From Aliivibrio sp. EL58 (GTDB taxonomy: Bacteria; Pseudomonadota; Gammaproteobacteria; Enterobacterales; Vibrionaceae), in NCBI RefSeq assembly GCF_900312675.1, contig NZ_OMPC01000008.1:222951-286950 (forward strand): a stretch of DNA of 64,000 bases, in the 5' to 3' direction. Position numbers and translations under genes: made by a program. Below the pieces are notes generated by a model, which was not told the DNA's origin, ran no database searches, and saw only the letters and a program-made list of their open reading frames with translations. Each line of letters begins with the position of its first letter. The stretch's first letter is position 1. This document shows positions 1 to 8,910 of the stretch, one piece after another.

Positions 1-436
1 GTAATACTTGAACCTGCTGCTTAATCACATCCAGATCCCAACCTAAGTCCAACAATAAATGCCCAGCAAGCAAGCCTGTGCGACCAGACCCGCCCATACA
101 ATGCATTGCTACCTTGCCATTATTTTCTAATACTTGTTGCAGCTCAGGAGTCGCTGATTTCCATTGTGCTGCAAACTCATCACCCGGTGCACAATCGTCT
201 TCAATTGGTAAATAAAACCATTTCATGCCTAGACGTTGCACTTCTTCACCAAGAGAGCCTACGCCTTTTTCTGTTAACTCATCTTGGTTTAATGCCGTTG
301 CTACCGCTTCAACACCTTGTGCTTTTAATTGCTCTAATGAGGCCGTTAACTCAACCCCTTTTGTTCCCGGACACGGAGTCAAAATTAATGCGCCATTAGT
401 GCCAGTAACTGGTAGTTCCCAAATAGGATGTGTCAT
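1..436 (-). CDS. Putative cysteine-dependent (PTP/DSP-like) phosphatase of the arsenate operon, partial
   Basis: Reading from the ATG at 434-436, the frame is open to the window edge (145 codons seen, C-terminus missing). The protein carries the cysteine phosphatase P-loop HCxGGxGRTG (motif HCMGGSGRTG near residue 112), with an upstream acidic segment (IEDDCAPGD) that may hold the general acid. An AAGGA ribosome site sits 6-7 bases before the ATG. It follows the GAPDH gene by 30 bases in the same direction, so it is the third gene of an arsR-GAPDH-phosphatase unit. V. cholerae has an equivalent arsenate-inducible operon (ArsR, alternative GAPDH, putative phosphatase, ArsJ transporter); arsJ would be expected just beyond the left edge. 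Its substrate is not known to me. The ORF cannot be a shadow because the P-loop is intact. Confidence 0.85.
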   Translation of the reverse strand, partial: MTHPIWELPVTGTNGALILTPCPGTKGVELTASLEQLKAQGVEAVATALNQDELTEKGVGSLGEEVQRLGMKWFYLPIEDDCAPGDEFAAQWKSATPELQQVLENNGKVAMHCMGGSGRTGLLAGHLLLDLGWDLDVIKQQVQVL

Positions 437-466
437 TTTAGATTCCTTAAAACAATGCCATTAATA

Positions 467-1468
467 TTAAGCTAAACCAACGTTACGAGCCAACTCAGCA
501 GTACGAGTTGCATAGCCCATTTCGTTGTCATACCAAGCGTAAATCTTCACCATGCGCTTACCCACAAGCATAGTAGATAGCGCATCAACAATCGTTGAGC
601 GCTGGTCGCCTTTGTAATCAATCGATACAAGTGGACGCTCTTCGTATCCTAAAATACCGTTTAGATCACCTTGTGCTGCATCCTTTAATAACTGATTTAC
701 TTCTTCAACCGTGGTGTCTCTTTTTACTTCAAAGATAATGTCAGTCAGTGATGCATTAGCTAAAGGAACGCGTACCGCATGACCATCAATTTTATCTTTT
801 AGCTCAGGGAAAATTTCTACAATCGCTTTGGCAGAGCCTGTTGTTGTTGGGATCAAACTCATGCCACACGCACGTGCACGGCGAAGGTCTTTATGGGGAG
901 CATCTAAAATGGTTTGTGTATTGGTCAAATCATGAATAGTGGTAAATGCTGCATTTTCGATACCCAACCCTTTATTGATAACTTTAACAATTGGAGCGAG
1001 ACAGTTGGTTGTACAAGATGCTGCAGTCACAATTTGGTGAACAGCTGGATCAAAAATATCGTCGTTCACACCAACTACAATATTCGCAACGCCTTCTTCT
1101 TTGACCGGAGCAGAGACAACTACTCGCTTAACACCTTGTGCTAAGTATTTATCTAAAAATACGCGCTTACGGTGCACGCCCGTCGCTTCAATCACAACAT
1201 CACAACCAGACCAATCAACCGCGTCGATGTCTTTTTCTTGCGTGGTTTTAAGCTTTTGGTCACCGATGATCATAATACTTCCATCGGTAGTCACTTCATG
1301 GCTCCAACGCCCTTGAATTGAATCAAACTCAAGTAAATGCGCCAATGTATGGGTATCTCCTGCCACATCATTGATTTGTACAAACTCCAGTTCAGGCCAA
1401 TCAAATGCCGCTCTTAATGCTAAGCGTCCAATGCGGCCAAAACCGTTAATACCTACTTTAATTGTCAT
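467..1468 (-). CDS. ArsJ-associated glyceraldehyde-3-phosphate dehydrogenase
   Basis: A 333-residue type I GAPDH. The N-terminal Rossmann motif is [10 protein letters not shown], the catalytic loop is SCTTNC with nucleophile Cys152, and the partner His is about residue 179. Asn33-Asp34 after the second strand suggests NAD use. The sequence differs from housekeeping GapA, and the position directly behind arsR identifies it as the arsenate-operon paralogue. In this system the enzyme uses arsenate in place of phosphate to make 1-arseno-3-phosphoglycerate, which ArsJ-linked export then clears (established for Pseudomonas and Vibrio relatives). A 16-base gap separates it from arsR, and AAGGA precedes the ATG. 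The specialised role is inferred from context; the GAPDH fold itself is certain. Confidence 0.93.
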   Translation of the reverse strand: MTIKVGINGFGRIGRLALRAAFDWPELEFVQINDVAGDTHTLAHLLEFDSIQGRWSHEVTTDGSIMIIGDQKLKTTQEKDIDAVDWSGCDVVIEATGVHRKRVFLDKYLAQGVKRVVVSAPVKEEGVANIVVGVNDDIFDPAVHQIVTAASCTTNCLAPIVKVINKGLGIENAAFTTIHDLTNTQTILDAPHKDLRRARACGMSLIPTTTGSAKAIVEIFPELKDKIDGHAVRVPLANASLTDIIFEVKRDTTVEEVNQLLKDAAQGDLNGILGYEERPLVSIDYKGDQRSTIVDALSTMLVGKRMVKIYAWYDNEMGYATRTAELARNVGLA

Positions 1469-1484
1469 CGTCTTAATCCTTAAT

Positions 1485-1814
1485 TTAGCAACACACTTTC
1501 ATTGCGTTTAATTTATCAGTGTCTTTTTTGTATTGAGCTTGCAAACAATTCGATTGCTTCAAACCCTCTATAATTTTGTTTAACCAGCCTGGTAATTCGG
1601 TGCTGATTTGGTAATACACCCACTGACCTTCACGCGTATCAACCAATACACCTGATTGACGTAGCAAAGCTAAATGGCGTGAGATCTTCGGTTGGCTTTC
1701 ATCTAATGCTTCTGTCAGTTGATTTACGCATAAACGACTTTCACGAGCGATAAGTAACAGACAGCGCATGCGCGTTTCATCAGACAGCAGTTTGAAAAAT
1801 TGATGAGGTAACAT
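1485..1814 (-). CDS. arsR: ArsR/SmtB-family arsenic-responsive repressor
   Basis: A 109-residue winged-helix repressor. The recognition helix region reads [15 protein letters not shown], nearly identical to plasmid and E. coli ArsR. The usual As(III) site CxCxxC at the start of that helix is degraded: only Cys29 remains (LCVNQL). Extra cysteines lie at Cys90 and at the extreme C-terminus (Cys108-Cys109). This suggests a C-terminal metalloid site like that described for Acidithiobacillus ArsR, an inference. It is the first gene of the minus-strand operon, with an inverted repeat 13 bases upstream that is probably its operator. It would repress arsR-GAPDH-phosphatase until arsenic binds. Confidence 0.92.
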   Translation of the reverse strand: MLPHQFFKLLSDETRMRCLLLIARESRLCVNQLTEALDESQPKISRHLALLRQSGVLVDTREGQWVYYQISTELPGWLNKIIEGLKQSNCLQAQYKKDTDKLNAMKVCC

Positions 1815-1826
1815 AAAAAGCCTTAA

Positions 1827-1850
1827 ATATGGATATATGCATTTCCATAT
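1827..1850. promoter_or_regulatory. Probable ArsR operator
   Basis: Perfect 7-base arms ATATGGA and TCCATAT are separated by 10 bases (arms 1827-1833 and 1844-1850). They sit immediately upstream of arsR in an AT-rich promoter. ArsR/SmtB proteins bind AT-rich interrupted dyads at this kind of position. The assignment to ArsR is inferred from location. Confidence 0.6.
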
Positions 1851-2071
1851 ATAATAGATAAAAAATGGGAAAGATCAAGGATGGAAAACTAAGTGCCATA
1901 AAAGATTCATATAAGATTCATATAAGAAAAATAAAACAAAAAATAGCGCTTCAGCAATCACTTTCCTAAACTAAAAGATAAATAGTGTGGTTTTAAAGTT
2001 AATTCAAAGAAATTAATATTAAATAGTGATAGTTTTATAACTATATAAAGTTCAAATAATAATCGCTTTAC

Positions 2072-3070
2072 ATGGATGTGCGTATGACAGCATTTTTGAC
2101 TTCTCGTTTTGATTCACAAGATAACATTATTGACCTATCAAAATGGCAAGAACTTGCAGATTTAATTGTTGATATTTTTGATGCTGATTGTGGTGCTATT
2201 ATCGAATTTACAGGCCGTTCTTTTCATACTCTTGTAAGCAGTAATAATGACACAAACTTTCTTCATCAAGGCTCTCAATGGTCTAGTGACAGTAAAAGTT
2301 TTTGTCGTACGATTGTTGAAACAGGTAAAGAGCTATACGTTCCGAATGCATTAGAGAGTGAATATTGGATAAATGCACCCGCGGTTGAGAATGGCCCTGT
2401 AAGATCATATTGTGGAGTTCCCGTCTTTCACCCTGATGGTTCTATTTATGGAACTGTTTGTGCGATAGATACAAAACATACCAATTATAAAAATGCATTA
2501 ATTAAACTATTATTTCACCTTTCAAAGCTCATCACTGCTGACTTAAAAATGGCATACGAAGCTCAACAACATAAACAAATGGCCCTGACCGATTCAATGA
2601 CAGATCTACTTAATCGTCGCGGTTTAGACGTTTTAGGTAAGCAAAAACGAAAAGATGCAAAACGATACCAAAAAACTATTGGTATTCTTTATCTTGATAT
2701 TGATAACCTAAAACAAGTAAATGATAATTTTGGTCACTCAACTGGAGATCAATGCATTCAAGTCTTGGCAGATATTCTAAAAAGCGAAGTCAGAGAGTCA
2801 GATCTTATCGCTCGTACGGGTGGCGATGAATTTATTGTCTTAACGTTATTAAATAAAGAACAAGAAACTGAATTAAATGCCCTTTCATTACGCATTCGTC
2901 AACGTTACCAAAAGAAAACACAACACCAGCCAGGTTTACATATCAGTAGCATCAGTATTGGCCTGCACCTTGAATCCCATAACTCAACAACCTCACTAAA
3001 AGACATGTTCATGAATGCTGATGCCTCTATGTATAAAGAAAAAGAGCAGAAAAAAAACACCATCGAATAA
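2072..3070 (+). CDS. GAF-GGDEF diguanylate cyclase
   Basis: A 332-residue soluble protein that should make cyclic di-GMP from two GTP. A GAF-like sensory domain occupies about residues 20-160. A linker helix follows, then a GGDEF domain (about 170-330). The catalytic GGDEF signature is intact at 250-254, and the RESD sequence at 241-244 stands five residues before it, matching the RxxD product-inhibition site. No transmembrane segment is visible, so the signal is probably cytoplasmic and read by the GAF domain. The ORF starts at the first ATG; a second in-frame ATG at 2084 is an alternative because neither has a good ribosome site. The gene is monocistronic and oriented away from the arsenate operon. 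Confidence 0.93.
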   Translation: MDVRMTAFLTSRFDSQDNIIDLSKWQELADLIVDIFDADCGAIIEFTGRSFHTLVSSNNDTNFLHQGSQWSSDSKSFCRTIVETGKELYVPNALESEYWINAPAVENGPVRSYCGVPVFHPDGSIYGTVCAIDTKHTNYKNALIKLLFHLSKLITADLKMAYEAQQHKQMALTDSMTDLLNRRGLDVLGKQKRKDAKRYQKTIGILYLDIDNLKQVNDNFGHSTGDQCIQVLADILKSEVRESDLIARTGGDEFIVLTLLNKEQETELNALSLRIRQRYQKKTQHQPGLHISSISIGLHLESHNSTTSLKDMFMNADASMYKEKEQKKNTIE

Positions 3071-3228
3071 TGTAATTCAAACAAACTGCCAACTATTACG
3101 TATTAGTAAAAGTGATTTTCTTTTTATGGCTATTATCACGGTTTAAGAAATAAATATAATGCTCACATCCAAGCAGAGTGCACTATTTAAATACTCTGTT
3201 AAATAATACATTCCGGCCTTTGCCAACG

Positions 3229-3247
3229 CTTTGAATTGATTTCAAAG
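3229..3247. promoter_or_regulatory. Palindrome upstream of the NADH dehydrogenase gene
   Basis: Arms CTTTGAA and TTCAAAG (7 bp, 5-base centre) end 23 bases before the ATG of the NADH dehydrogenase. The core resembles an FNR site (TTGAT-N4-ATCAA) but the spacing is one base too long. It may be an operator for a respiratory regulator. The palindrome is seen; the function is inferred. Confidence 0.35.
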
Positions 3248-3270
3248 TTTATATTATGTGAGTAAAAATT

Positions 3271-4497
3271 ATGTCCCGAATCATTGTGGTTGGTGGTGGC
3301 GCTGCTGGCCTAGAATTATCAACCCTATTAACTAAATCAACCCGTAAACAAGATGAAATCATTTTAGTTGAACCAGAAACGCATCACTACTGGAAACCTC
3401 GATTGCATGAAATTGCTGCTGGTACGTTCGATAGTGATTTAGATTCGGTCTGTTATTTTACTCACGGTGCTCACCATGGCTATCAACATTACCAAGGGGC
3501 AATGACAGATATCGATCGTGAAAATCAAACCCTCTTCGTTCGTCGCCCTGATGGTACAAAATCAGGCCTAAGTTATGATTATCTTGTGGTTGCTATTGGT
3601 GCAATCAGTAATGATTTTAATACCTTAGGCGCTCAAGATAACTGTTTATTTTTAGATTCAGCAGGACAAGCTCGCCAGGCGTGGAACCAAATTAGTCAAA
3701 TATTACGTGAAGGTAAAAACAGCACTATTAATATAGTTGGTGCAGGTGCAACAGGCGTAGAGCTGTCAGCAGAATTAGCTCGAGTAAGTAAAAAACTAAA
3801 ACGTTATAACGCCTCATCTTTAAATATTAATTTGATTGAAGCAGCGCATCGAGTTCTACCAAATAGTCCACAAAAAATGTCTGACAAAGTATTAAAAGAA
3901 CTAGAGAAAAGCGGTGTTAATGTATTACTTGAAACTCGTATTAGTGAAGTAACGACTAATGGAATGAGAACCAATACTGATAAATTCTTGGGTGCCAATA
4001 TTCAATTCTGGGCCGCTGGTGTAAAAGCACCTGATTGGCTAAATGGGATTGGGAACTTAAGCTACAACCATATGAACCAAATTAACGTAAACCAAAATCT
4101 GAGCTCAACAGAAGATCCTCGCATCTTTGCTATTGGCGATTGTGCTGCTATTCCACAATCTGATGGTTCTTTTGTACCACCAAAAGCGCAGGCGGCTAAC
4201 CGTGCAGCTGTTCACTTAGCAAAAAGCTTAGGTCGTTATTTACGTGGTAAAGAGTTAACTGATTTTACCTTCCAAGACGGTGGTATGGTGGTTGCTGTAG
4301 GTCATCACTTTGCCGTTGGTACCTTTGCTCCAGGTACGCGTTTAGAAGGGAAATTAGTATTACAAGGTCGATTGATTCGTCGTTTATACGATACTATTTT
4401 CCGCCTACACCAGAGAACAGTAACGGGTATGTTTACCGTTTCACGATTAATGATAACTAAGCGATTAAAGGCTTTCTTTAAACCTGCTGGTATTTAA
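3271..4497 (+). CDS. Type II NADH dehydrogenase (NDH-2 family)
   Basis: A 408-residue flavoprotein closely resembling E. coli Ndh along its length. The FAD-binding Rossmann motif is VVGGGAAGLE at the N-terminus, and the NADH-binding motif IVGAGATGVELSAEL lies near residue 155. A second FAD motif, IFAIGDCA, is near 288, followed by PPKAQAA. The C-terminal amphipathic basic tail (RLIRRLYDTIFRLHQ onward) matches the membrane-anchoring part of NDH-2. It would oxidise NADH and reduce quinone without pumping ions. The gene is single and ends in a strong bidirectional terminator. Vibrionaceae often carry more than one ndh-like gene, so I do not assign the symbol. Confidence 0.88.
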   Translation: MSRIIVVGGGAAGLELSTLLTKSTRKQDEIILVEPETHHYWKPRLHEIAAGTFDSDLDSVCYFTHGAHHGYQHYQGAMTDIDRENQTLFVRRPDGTKSGLSYDYLVVAIGAISNDFNTLGAQDNCLFLDSAGQARQAWNQISQILREGKNSTINIVGAGATGVELSAELARVSKKLKRYNASSLNINLIEAAHRVLPNSPQKMSDKVLKELEKSGVNVLLETRISEVTTNGMRTNTDKFLGANIQFWAAGVKAPDWLNGIGNLSYNHMNQINVNQNLSSTEDPRIFAIGDCAAIPQSDGSFVPPKAQAANRAAVHLAKSLGRYLRGKELTDFTFQDGGMVVAVGHHFAVGTFAPGTRLEGKLVLQGRLIRRLYDTIFRLHQRTVTGMFTVSRLMITKRLKAFFKPAGI

Positions 4498-4534
4498 GTT
4501 ATATCGATTCGACTTCTGATAAAAAGTGATACAA

Positions 4535-4569
4535 ATAAAATGGCAGTCAATTATAGACTGCCATTTTAT
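4535..4569. terminator. Bidirectional rho-independent terminator
   Basis: A 14-bp perfect stem (ATAAAATGGCAGTC and its complement) with a 7-base loop and AT tails on both sides. It serves the ndh-like gene on the plus strand and the outer-membrane protein gene on the minus strand. Confidence 0.9.
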
Positions 4570-4614
4570 GATTATAATCTTATTACTTTCACTATTTAGC
4601 TAAAATAATGAACA

Positions 4615-5811
4615 CTATATTCCCATCCCAACCTGGAAATAAAGCGCGGTATCTTCTTCGCTAAACGCTAAATCAATACCTGTTTTCATGCCATAGCGAC
4701 GAGCAATTAAATAGCGAAATCCGACACCGTAAGCGTATTGTTCATCTTCTTTAAGTAATGAATTATGGTGTGAGGATGCGTAGCCCAATCCAGCAAATAG
4801 ATTGCTTGACCAACGCGTTGTCCATTGATAATTAACTTGTCCTTCAAGCGATAGCGTCTGCTCACCTTGATATCTATTTCTTGCGATACCACGGAGTTCA
4901 ATATCAGGATAGGCAGGAGGAGGTAACACGGTTTCATCAGTGAACAACGATTTATAGTAGCCTCTAAATGCTAAAGACCATTGTGGGCTTAACGTCCAAT
5001 AATGATGACCTTTCACATTAAAAGTATCAAAGTCGTAGTCACTGCCAATATCATCCCGAAACCAAAGATATTCAACCGTGTAGTTAAGCCCTTCTGTTGG
5101 ATTTAAAAAATTATTCTTACTATCATATTCCATCAAAAAACCAACACCTGATGCTGTTGGCGTTGTATTCCCTAATCGATTTAAAATTTCATCGGCTTTT
5201 GGGTGACTATTAATACTTAACTCTGGCTGAAAATATTTCTGCACGACCCCAATAAACAACGGCGTATCCTCAACTCGAAACTGAAGCTGCTGCATTCCAC
5301 CGCCGCCATTCATTCCAAACTCCACACCACTATTTTCAGCAATAGGGCTAAGTGCCCCGGATTTATTATCTTGGCGATAAAACGTCATATTCATATCGCC
5401 ATAAGCTAACCCTCCCGTATAACGGATAGAATCTTTATTCCACGTTCTTCTGTGCCCTATAAACCCCATCCATGTACCATTCTCTGTTGCAAAGCCACCA
5501 GCAATGGTAATCGCAGGAGTTAATAACTGAGCGCCACCGTCTAATGATGTTGCAGCTAACTGCTTACGTTTTTCTCTTTGAGCATCGGACTCATGTAAAA
5601 ACACACCAGCAAAACCAAAACCATAACCAAGGGCTGGTTCCGTAATTAAAATAGGTACCGGCAGAAAACCATACGCATTTTCAGCAAGATACTCCCCCAT
5701 ATCGAGATTCCCATCAATGGGATCAGTAAACTCAACCGCGAGAGAAGAAAAGGAAGTCAGAAAACTAATAAGTGTGCAGTGTTTCCATGAGATAAAACGC
5801 ATCATAAACAT
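4615..5811 (-). CDS. BamA/TamA-family outer-membrane beta-barrel protein
   Basis: A 398-residue protein with an N-terminal signal peptide (hydrophobic stretch about 9-25, probable cut near SLA-VEF). It then shows the alternating, aromatic-rich pattern of a 16-strand Omp85-type barrel. The C-terminal part carries family landmarks: a segment ending in RNRYQGEQ (about 310-320) and a final strand ending in an uncharged residue after ALYFQVGMG. No POTRA domains are visible, so it is a short, barrel-only member like the uncharacterised D15/surface-antigen proteins, not BamA itself. The likely role is outer-membrane transport or anchoring of an unknown substrate. The start could also be the third or fourth Met. 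It is probably transcribed alone. Confidence 0.8.
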   Translation of the reverse strand: MFMMRFISWKHCTLISFLTSFSSLAVEFTDPIDGNLDMGEYLAENAYGFLPVPILITEPALGYGFGFAGVFLHESDAQREKRKQLAATSLDGGAQLLTPAITIAGGFATENGTWMGFIGHRRTWNKDSIRYTGGLAYGDMNMTFYRQDNKSGALSPIAENSGVEFGMNGGGGMQQLQFRVEDTPLFIGVVQKYFQPELSINSHPKADEILNRLGNTTPTASGVGFLMEYDSKNNFLNPTEGLNYTVEYLWFRDDIGSDYDFDTFNVKGHHYWTLSPQWSLAFRGYYKSLFTDETVLPPPAYPDIELRGIARNRYQGEQTLSLEGQVNYQWTTRWSSNLFAGLGYASSHHNSLLKEDEQYAYGVGFRYLIARRYGMKTGIDLAFSEEDTALYFQVGMGI

Positions 5812-5880
5812 CCATATTTAAGAAGCTGAGCATAGGTAATACGGTAAGTATGGCTAAAAGTCATTCAAAAACAAAATATT

Positions 5881-5920
5881 AAATAAAAAATGGCGATACC
5901 CATCATTGGATATCGCCATT
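5881..5920 (-). terminator. glmS terminator
   Basis: A 10-bp perfect stem (AATGGCGATA at 5889-5898 with its complement at 5911-5920) is followed on the minus strand by a T-rich run. It lies 49 bases after the glmS stop. Confidence 0.9.
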
Positions 5921-5968
5921 CGAATTATATTTTTGTATTTACCCGTTAGTGGGGTCGACTTAACAAAA

Positions 5969-7801
5969 TTACTCTACCGTTACCGCTTTCGCTAGGTTAC
6001 GAGGTTGATCGACATCCGTCCCTTTAATTAAGGCAACATGGTACGAAAGTAACTGCATCGGTACTGTGTAGTAGATAGGTGCTGTTACTTCACTTACGTG
6101 AGGCATCTTGATGATCTTCATGTTCTCATCCGCTTCAAAACCTGCTTGTTCATCAGCAAATACATAAAGTAAACCACCACGAGCACGCACTTCTTCTACG
6201 TTTGATTTTAGTTTCTCTAATAAATCATTGGTTGGTGCAACCACAACCACTGGCATGTCAGCATCAATTAATGCTAATGGGCCATGTTTTAATTCACCGG
6301 CGGCATAAGCTTCAGCATGAATATAAGAGATTTCTTTAAGTTTCAGAGAGGCTTCAACGGCAATTGGATAAAACTCACCACGCCCTAAAAATAGCGTGTG
6401 TTGTTTGTCTGCAAAATCTGGGGCTAACGCTTCAATCTCTTTATCAAACGATAACGCTTGTTCGATTTGAGCAGGCAATGCATGCAAGGCTTCTACGATC
6501 TCTTTTTCTTTTTCTTTTGAGATACGGTTTTGCTGTTTACCTAATGCCGTAACTAACATCAATAACGCGGCAAGTTGTGTGGTAAAGGCTTTCGTTGATG
6601 CAACGCCAATCTCAGTTCCTGCACGTGTCATGAAAGCAAAATCAGATTCACGAACCAGAGATGAGCCTGCCACGTTACATACTGTCATTGCGCCCATGTA
6701 GCCACGCTCTTTGGCTAAACGAAGTGCTGCTAAGGTATCTGCCGTTTCACCTGATTGAGATAAAGTGATCAATAAGCTATTTGGACGCGTCACAAATTTA
6801 CGGTAACGGAATTCAGAGGCGATTTCGACATCACAACTCACGCCCGCCAATGATTCAAACCAATAACGAGCCGTCATGCCTGCATTGTAAGAGGTACCAC
6901 AAGCAATAATTTGTACATGTTCTACTTTATTTAGTATCTCAACCGCGTTAACACCAATACTTTCAGTCACAACAGAGTCATTGGTAATGCGGCCTTCCAT
7001 GGTATTAATTAACGCTTTTGGCTGCTCAAATACTTCTTTTTGCATAAAGTGACGATATTGCCCTTTATCACCCGCATCGTGCTCAGCATTTGATTCTGTT
7101 ATTTCACGCTCTACTCGTTCACCGCGGGCATCGAAAACCACCACATCACGACGAGTGATCTCTGCAACATCACCTTCTTCAAGATACATAAAGCGACGAG
7201 TCACATTAAGTAAGGCAAGTTGATCAGAAGCCAAGAAGTTTTCACCAACACCACGGCCAATCACAATTGGGCTACCAGAACGAGCAACAACAAGACGTTC
7301 TGGATCACGACGATCCATAACCACAGTACCGTAAGCACCATCTAATTGTTTTGCTGTTTTTTGTACTGCTTCAATTAATGAATCTGAAGTACGTAGCTCC
7401 CATTCAACTAAATGAGCAATCACTTCAGTATCGGTTTGAGATTCAAAAACATAACCACGCTCTTGCAATAAAGAACGCAATGTTTCATGGTTTTCAATAA
7501 TGCCATTATGAACAATCGTAATATCACCAGAGACATGAGGGTGCGCATTAATTTCAGAAGGCTCACCATGAGTTGCCCAACGGGTATGAGCGATGCCTGT
7601 ACCGCCAACGACATGAGATTCTTCTACTGCATTCGCCAGTTCTTTTACTTTACCCAAACGACGTAAACGAGTGTAGTTACTGTCTGCATCAACAACCGCA
7701 ACCCCTGCAGAATCGTAGCCGCGATATTCTAAACGACGTAATCCTTCAACTAAAATTTCAGCTACATCTCTTTGTGCAACTGCACCTACGATCCCACACA
7801 T
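5969..7801 (-). CDS. glmS: Glutamine-fructose-6-phosphate aminotransferase (isomerising)
   Basis: A 610-residue enzyme, the normal length. It makes glucosamine-6-phosphate from fructose-6-phosphate and glutamine, the first committed step to UDP-GlcNAc, peptidoglycan and LPS. Cys2 (MCGIVGA) is the glutaminase nucleophile. The N-terminal amidotransferase domain runs to about 240, followed by two SIS isomerase domains (CGTSYNAG near 301, SQSGETADT near 349) and the conserved C-terminus ending in LAKAVTVE. A DeoR-family regulator lies 120 bases upstream in the same direction. No glmS ribozyme is expected or seen in this lineage. Confidence 0.98.
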   Translation of the reverse strand: MCGIVGAVAQRDVAEILVEGLRRLEYRGYDSAGVAVVDADSNYTRLRRLGKVKELANAVEESHVVGGTGIAHTRWATHGEPSEINAHPHVSGDITIVHNGIIENHETLRSLLQERGYVFESQTDTEVIAHLVEWELRTSDSLIEAVQKTAKQLDGAYGTVVMDRRDPERLVVARSGSPIVIGRGVGENFLASDQLALLNVTRRFMYLEEGDVAEITRRDVVVFDARGERVEREITESNAEHDAGDKGQYRHFMQKEVFEQPKALINTMEGRITNDSVVTESIGVNAVEILNKVEHVQIIACGTSYNAGMTARYWFESLAGVSCDVEIASEFRYRKFVTRPNSLLITLSQSGETADTLAALRLAKERGYMGAMTVCNVAGSSLVRESDFAFMTRAGTEIGVASTKAFTTQLAALLMLVTALGKQQNRISKEKEKEIVEALHALPAQIEQALSFDKEIEALAPDFADKQHTLFLGRGEFYPIAVEASLKLKEISYIHAEAYAAGELKHGPLALIDADMPVVVVAPTNDLLEKLKSNVEEVRARGGLLYVFADEQAGFEADENMKIIKMPHVSEVTAPIYYTVPMQLLSYHVALIKGTDVDQPRNLAKAVTVE

Positions 7802-7921
7802 GGCAATACTCCAACTATTCTAATTTTAAATTCTAGGTTTTAAGAAGCCTCTTATTGCTTCTTAAGTTATAAATAACCGCTGATCGGCAGCAAAAATGTC
7901 AGCGGTATCGTATAAATTAAA

Positions 7922-8686
7922 TCACTGAGCTCTGATGACTCGTACATTATGTGATTCAATTTTCTGTTGTTGTTCTTGGCTTAAATCATTATTGGTGATC
8001 AACACATCAATGCTGTCCCATGGCAATTCAACGTTAGGGATTTTTCGACCAATTTTTTCAGATTCCACCATTAAAATAACTTCACGAGCCACTTCAGACA
8101 TCACGCGGCTTAAACCCACTAATTCATTAAATGTGGTTGTTCCGCGTTCCAAATCAATCCCATCAGCACCAATGAACAGCTGATCAAAATCATAGGATCT
8201 TAAAACCGATTCGGCCACTTGACCTTGAAATGAATCAGAGTGACTGTCCCATGTTCCACCTGTCATCAATAACGTTGGTTCGTTTTCAATTTCTTGCAGT
8301 GCATTAGCAACAGGTAATGAGTTGGTCATTACAACTAAGCCATTTCGTTTCGATAATTGATTAATTAATGCTGCTGTTGTACTGCCACTATCAATAATGA
8401 TCCGATTATGATCTTTAATCAGTTCAACGGCGGCAGTAGCAATAGATAACTTTCGTTTCGAAACTTCTTCACAGCTATCTTCTTGAATGATATTTGATGG
8501 CATTAAAACTGCGCCGCCATATTTACGCATCAGTAACCCATTTTTTTCTAATTCTGTTAGGTCTTTTCTGATGGTAACTTCTGATATATCAAACAAATCA
8601 GAGAGAGATTCAACACTCACCTCACCTTGCTCCGTTAATAGAGAAAGGATCATATGGCGGCGTTGTTTAGTGTTTCTTTTTGACAT
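7922..8686 (-). CDS. DeoR-family transcriptional regulator next to glmS
   Basis: A 254-residue regulator with an N-terminal DeoR helix-turn-helix (RRHMILSLLTEQGEVSVESL, then ISEVTIRKDLTELEKNG). Its C-terminal sugar-phosphate sensor domain carries the usual DSGSTT loop (about 97-102) and the GADGID motif. Family members sense phosphorylated sugars. Its position immediately before glmS suggests it adjusts amino-sugar synthesis. The gap to glmS is 120 bases with no clear terminator, so the two may be cotranscribed. TTTCG/TTTCA repeats upstream at about 8701-8742 look like DeoR-type operators. The exact effector is unknown. Confidence 0.9.
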   Translation of the reverse strand: MSKRNTKQRRHMILSLLTEQGEVSVESLSDLFDISEVTIRKDLTELEKNGLLMRKYGGAVLMPSNIIQEDSCEEVSKRKLSIATAAVELIKDHNRIIIDSGSTTAALINQLSKRNGLVVMTNSLPVANALQEIENEPTLLMTGGTWDSHSDSFQGQVAESVLRSYDFDQLFIGADGIDLERGTTTFNELVGLSRVMSEVAREVILMVESEKIGRKIPNVELPWDSIDVLITNNDLSQEQQQKIESHNVRVIRAQ

Positions 8687-8700
8687 AACAAACTCAATAA

Positions 8701-8742
8701 GTTTCGATTTGAAAGAAGTTTAGTTTCGTTTCATTCGATTGT
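8701..8742. promoter_or_regulatory. TTTCG-type repeats upstream of the DeoR-family gene
   Basis: Several copies of TTTCG or TTTCA occur within 42 bases of the start of the DeoR-family gene. DeoR/GlpR-type repressors often bind arrays of this pentamer, so autoregulation is plausible. The function is inferred from position and motif only. Confidence 0.35.
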
Positions 8743-8832
8743 CTATAGCAAGAAGTTAATTCGTTTTAAATAATAAGATCCTCAATATCATTATTTTCCT
8801 GCAAACCACTAATAAGTAAGAGAGGCAGCGCA

Positions 8833-8842
8833 GACTTTAGCG
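8833..8842. promoter_or_regulatory. Candidate CrbR site upstream of crbR
   Basis: GACTTTAGCG matches GACTWWAGTC at 8 of 10 bases and lies 68 bases before the crbR start. It is the weakest of four related sites in the acetate-switch region and would imply autoregulation. Confidence 0.35.
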
Positions 8843-8910
8843 CCTAAAAATTGCTCAAGAGAAAGTAAGATGTTAATTTTGCTTTATAACTTATAAGGAA
8901 TTTTGTAGCT

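Noticed and set aside
3229..3247. Canonical FNR site upstream of the NADH dehydrogenase
   Set aside because: The central spacing is 5 instead of 4 bases and the inner bases do not match TTGAT-N4-ATCAA.
7802..7921. glmS ribozyme
   Set aside because: That element belongs to Gram-positive bacteria; the 120-base gap shows no matching core.
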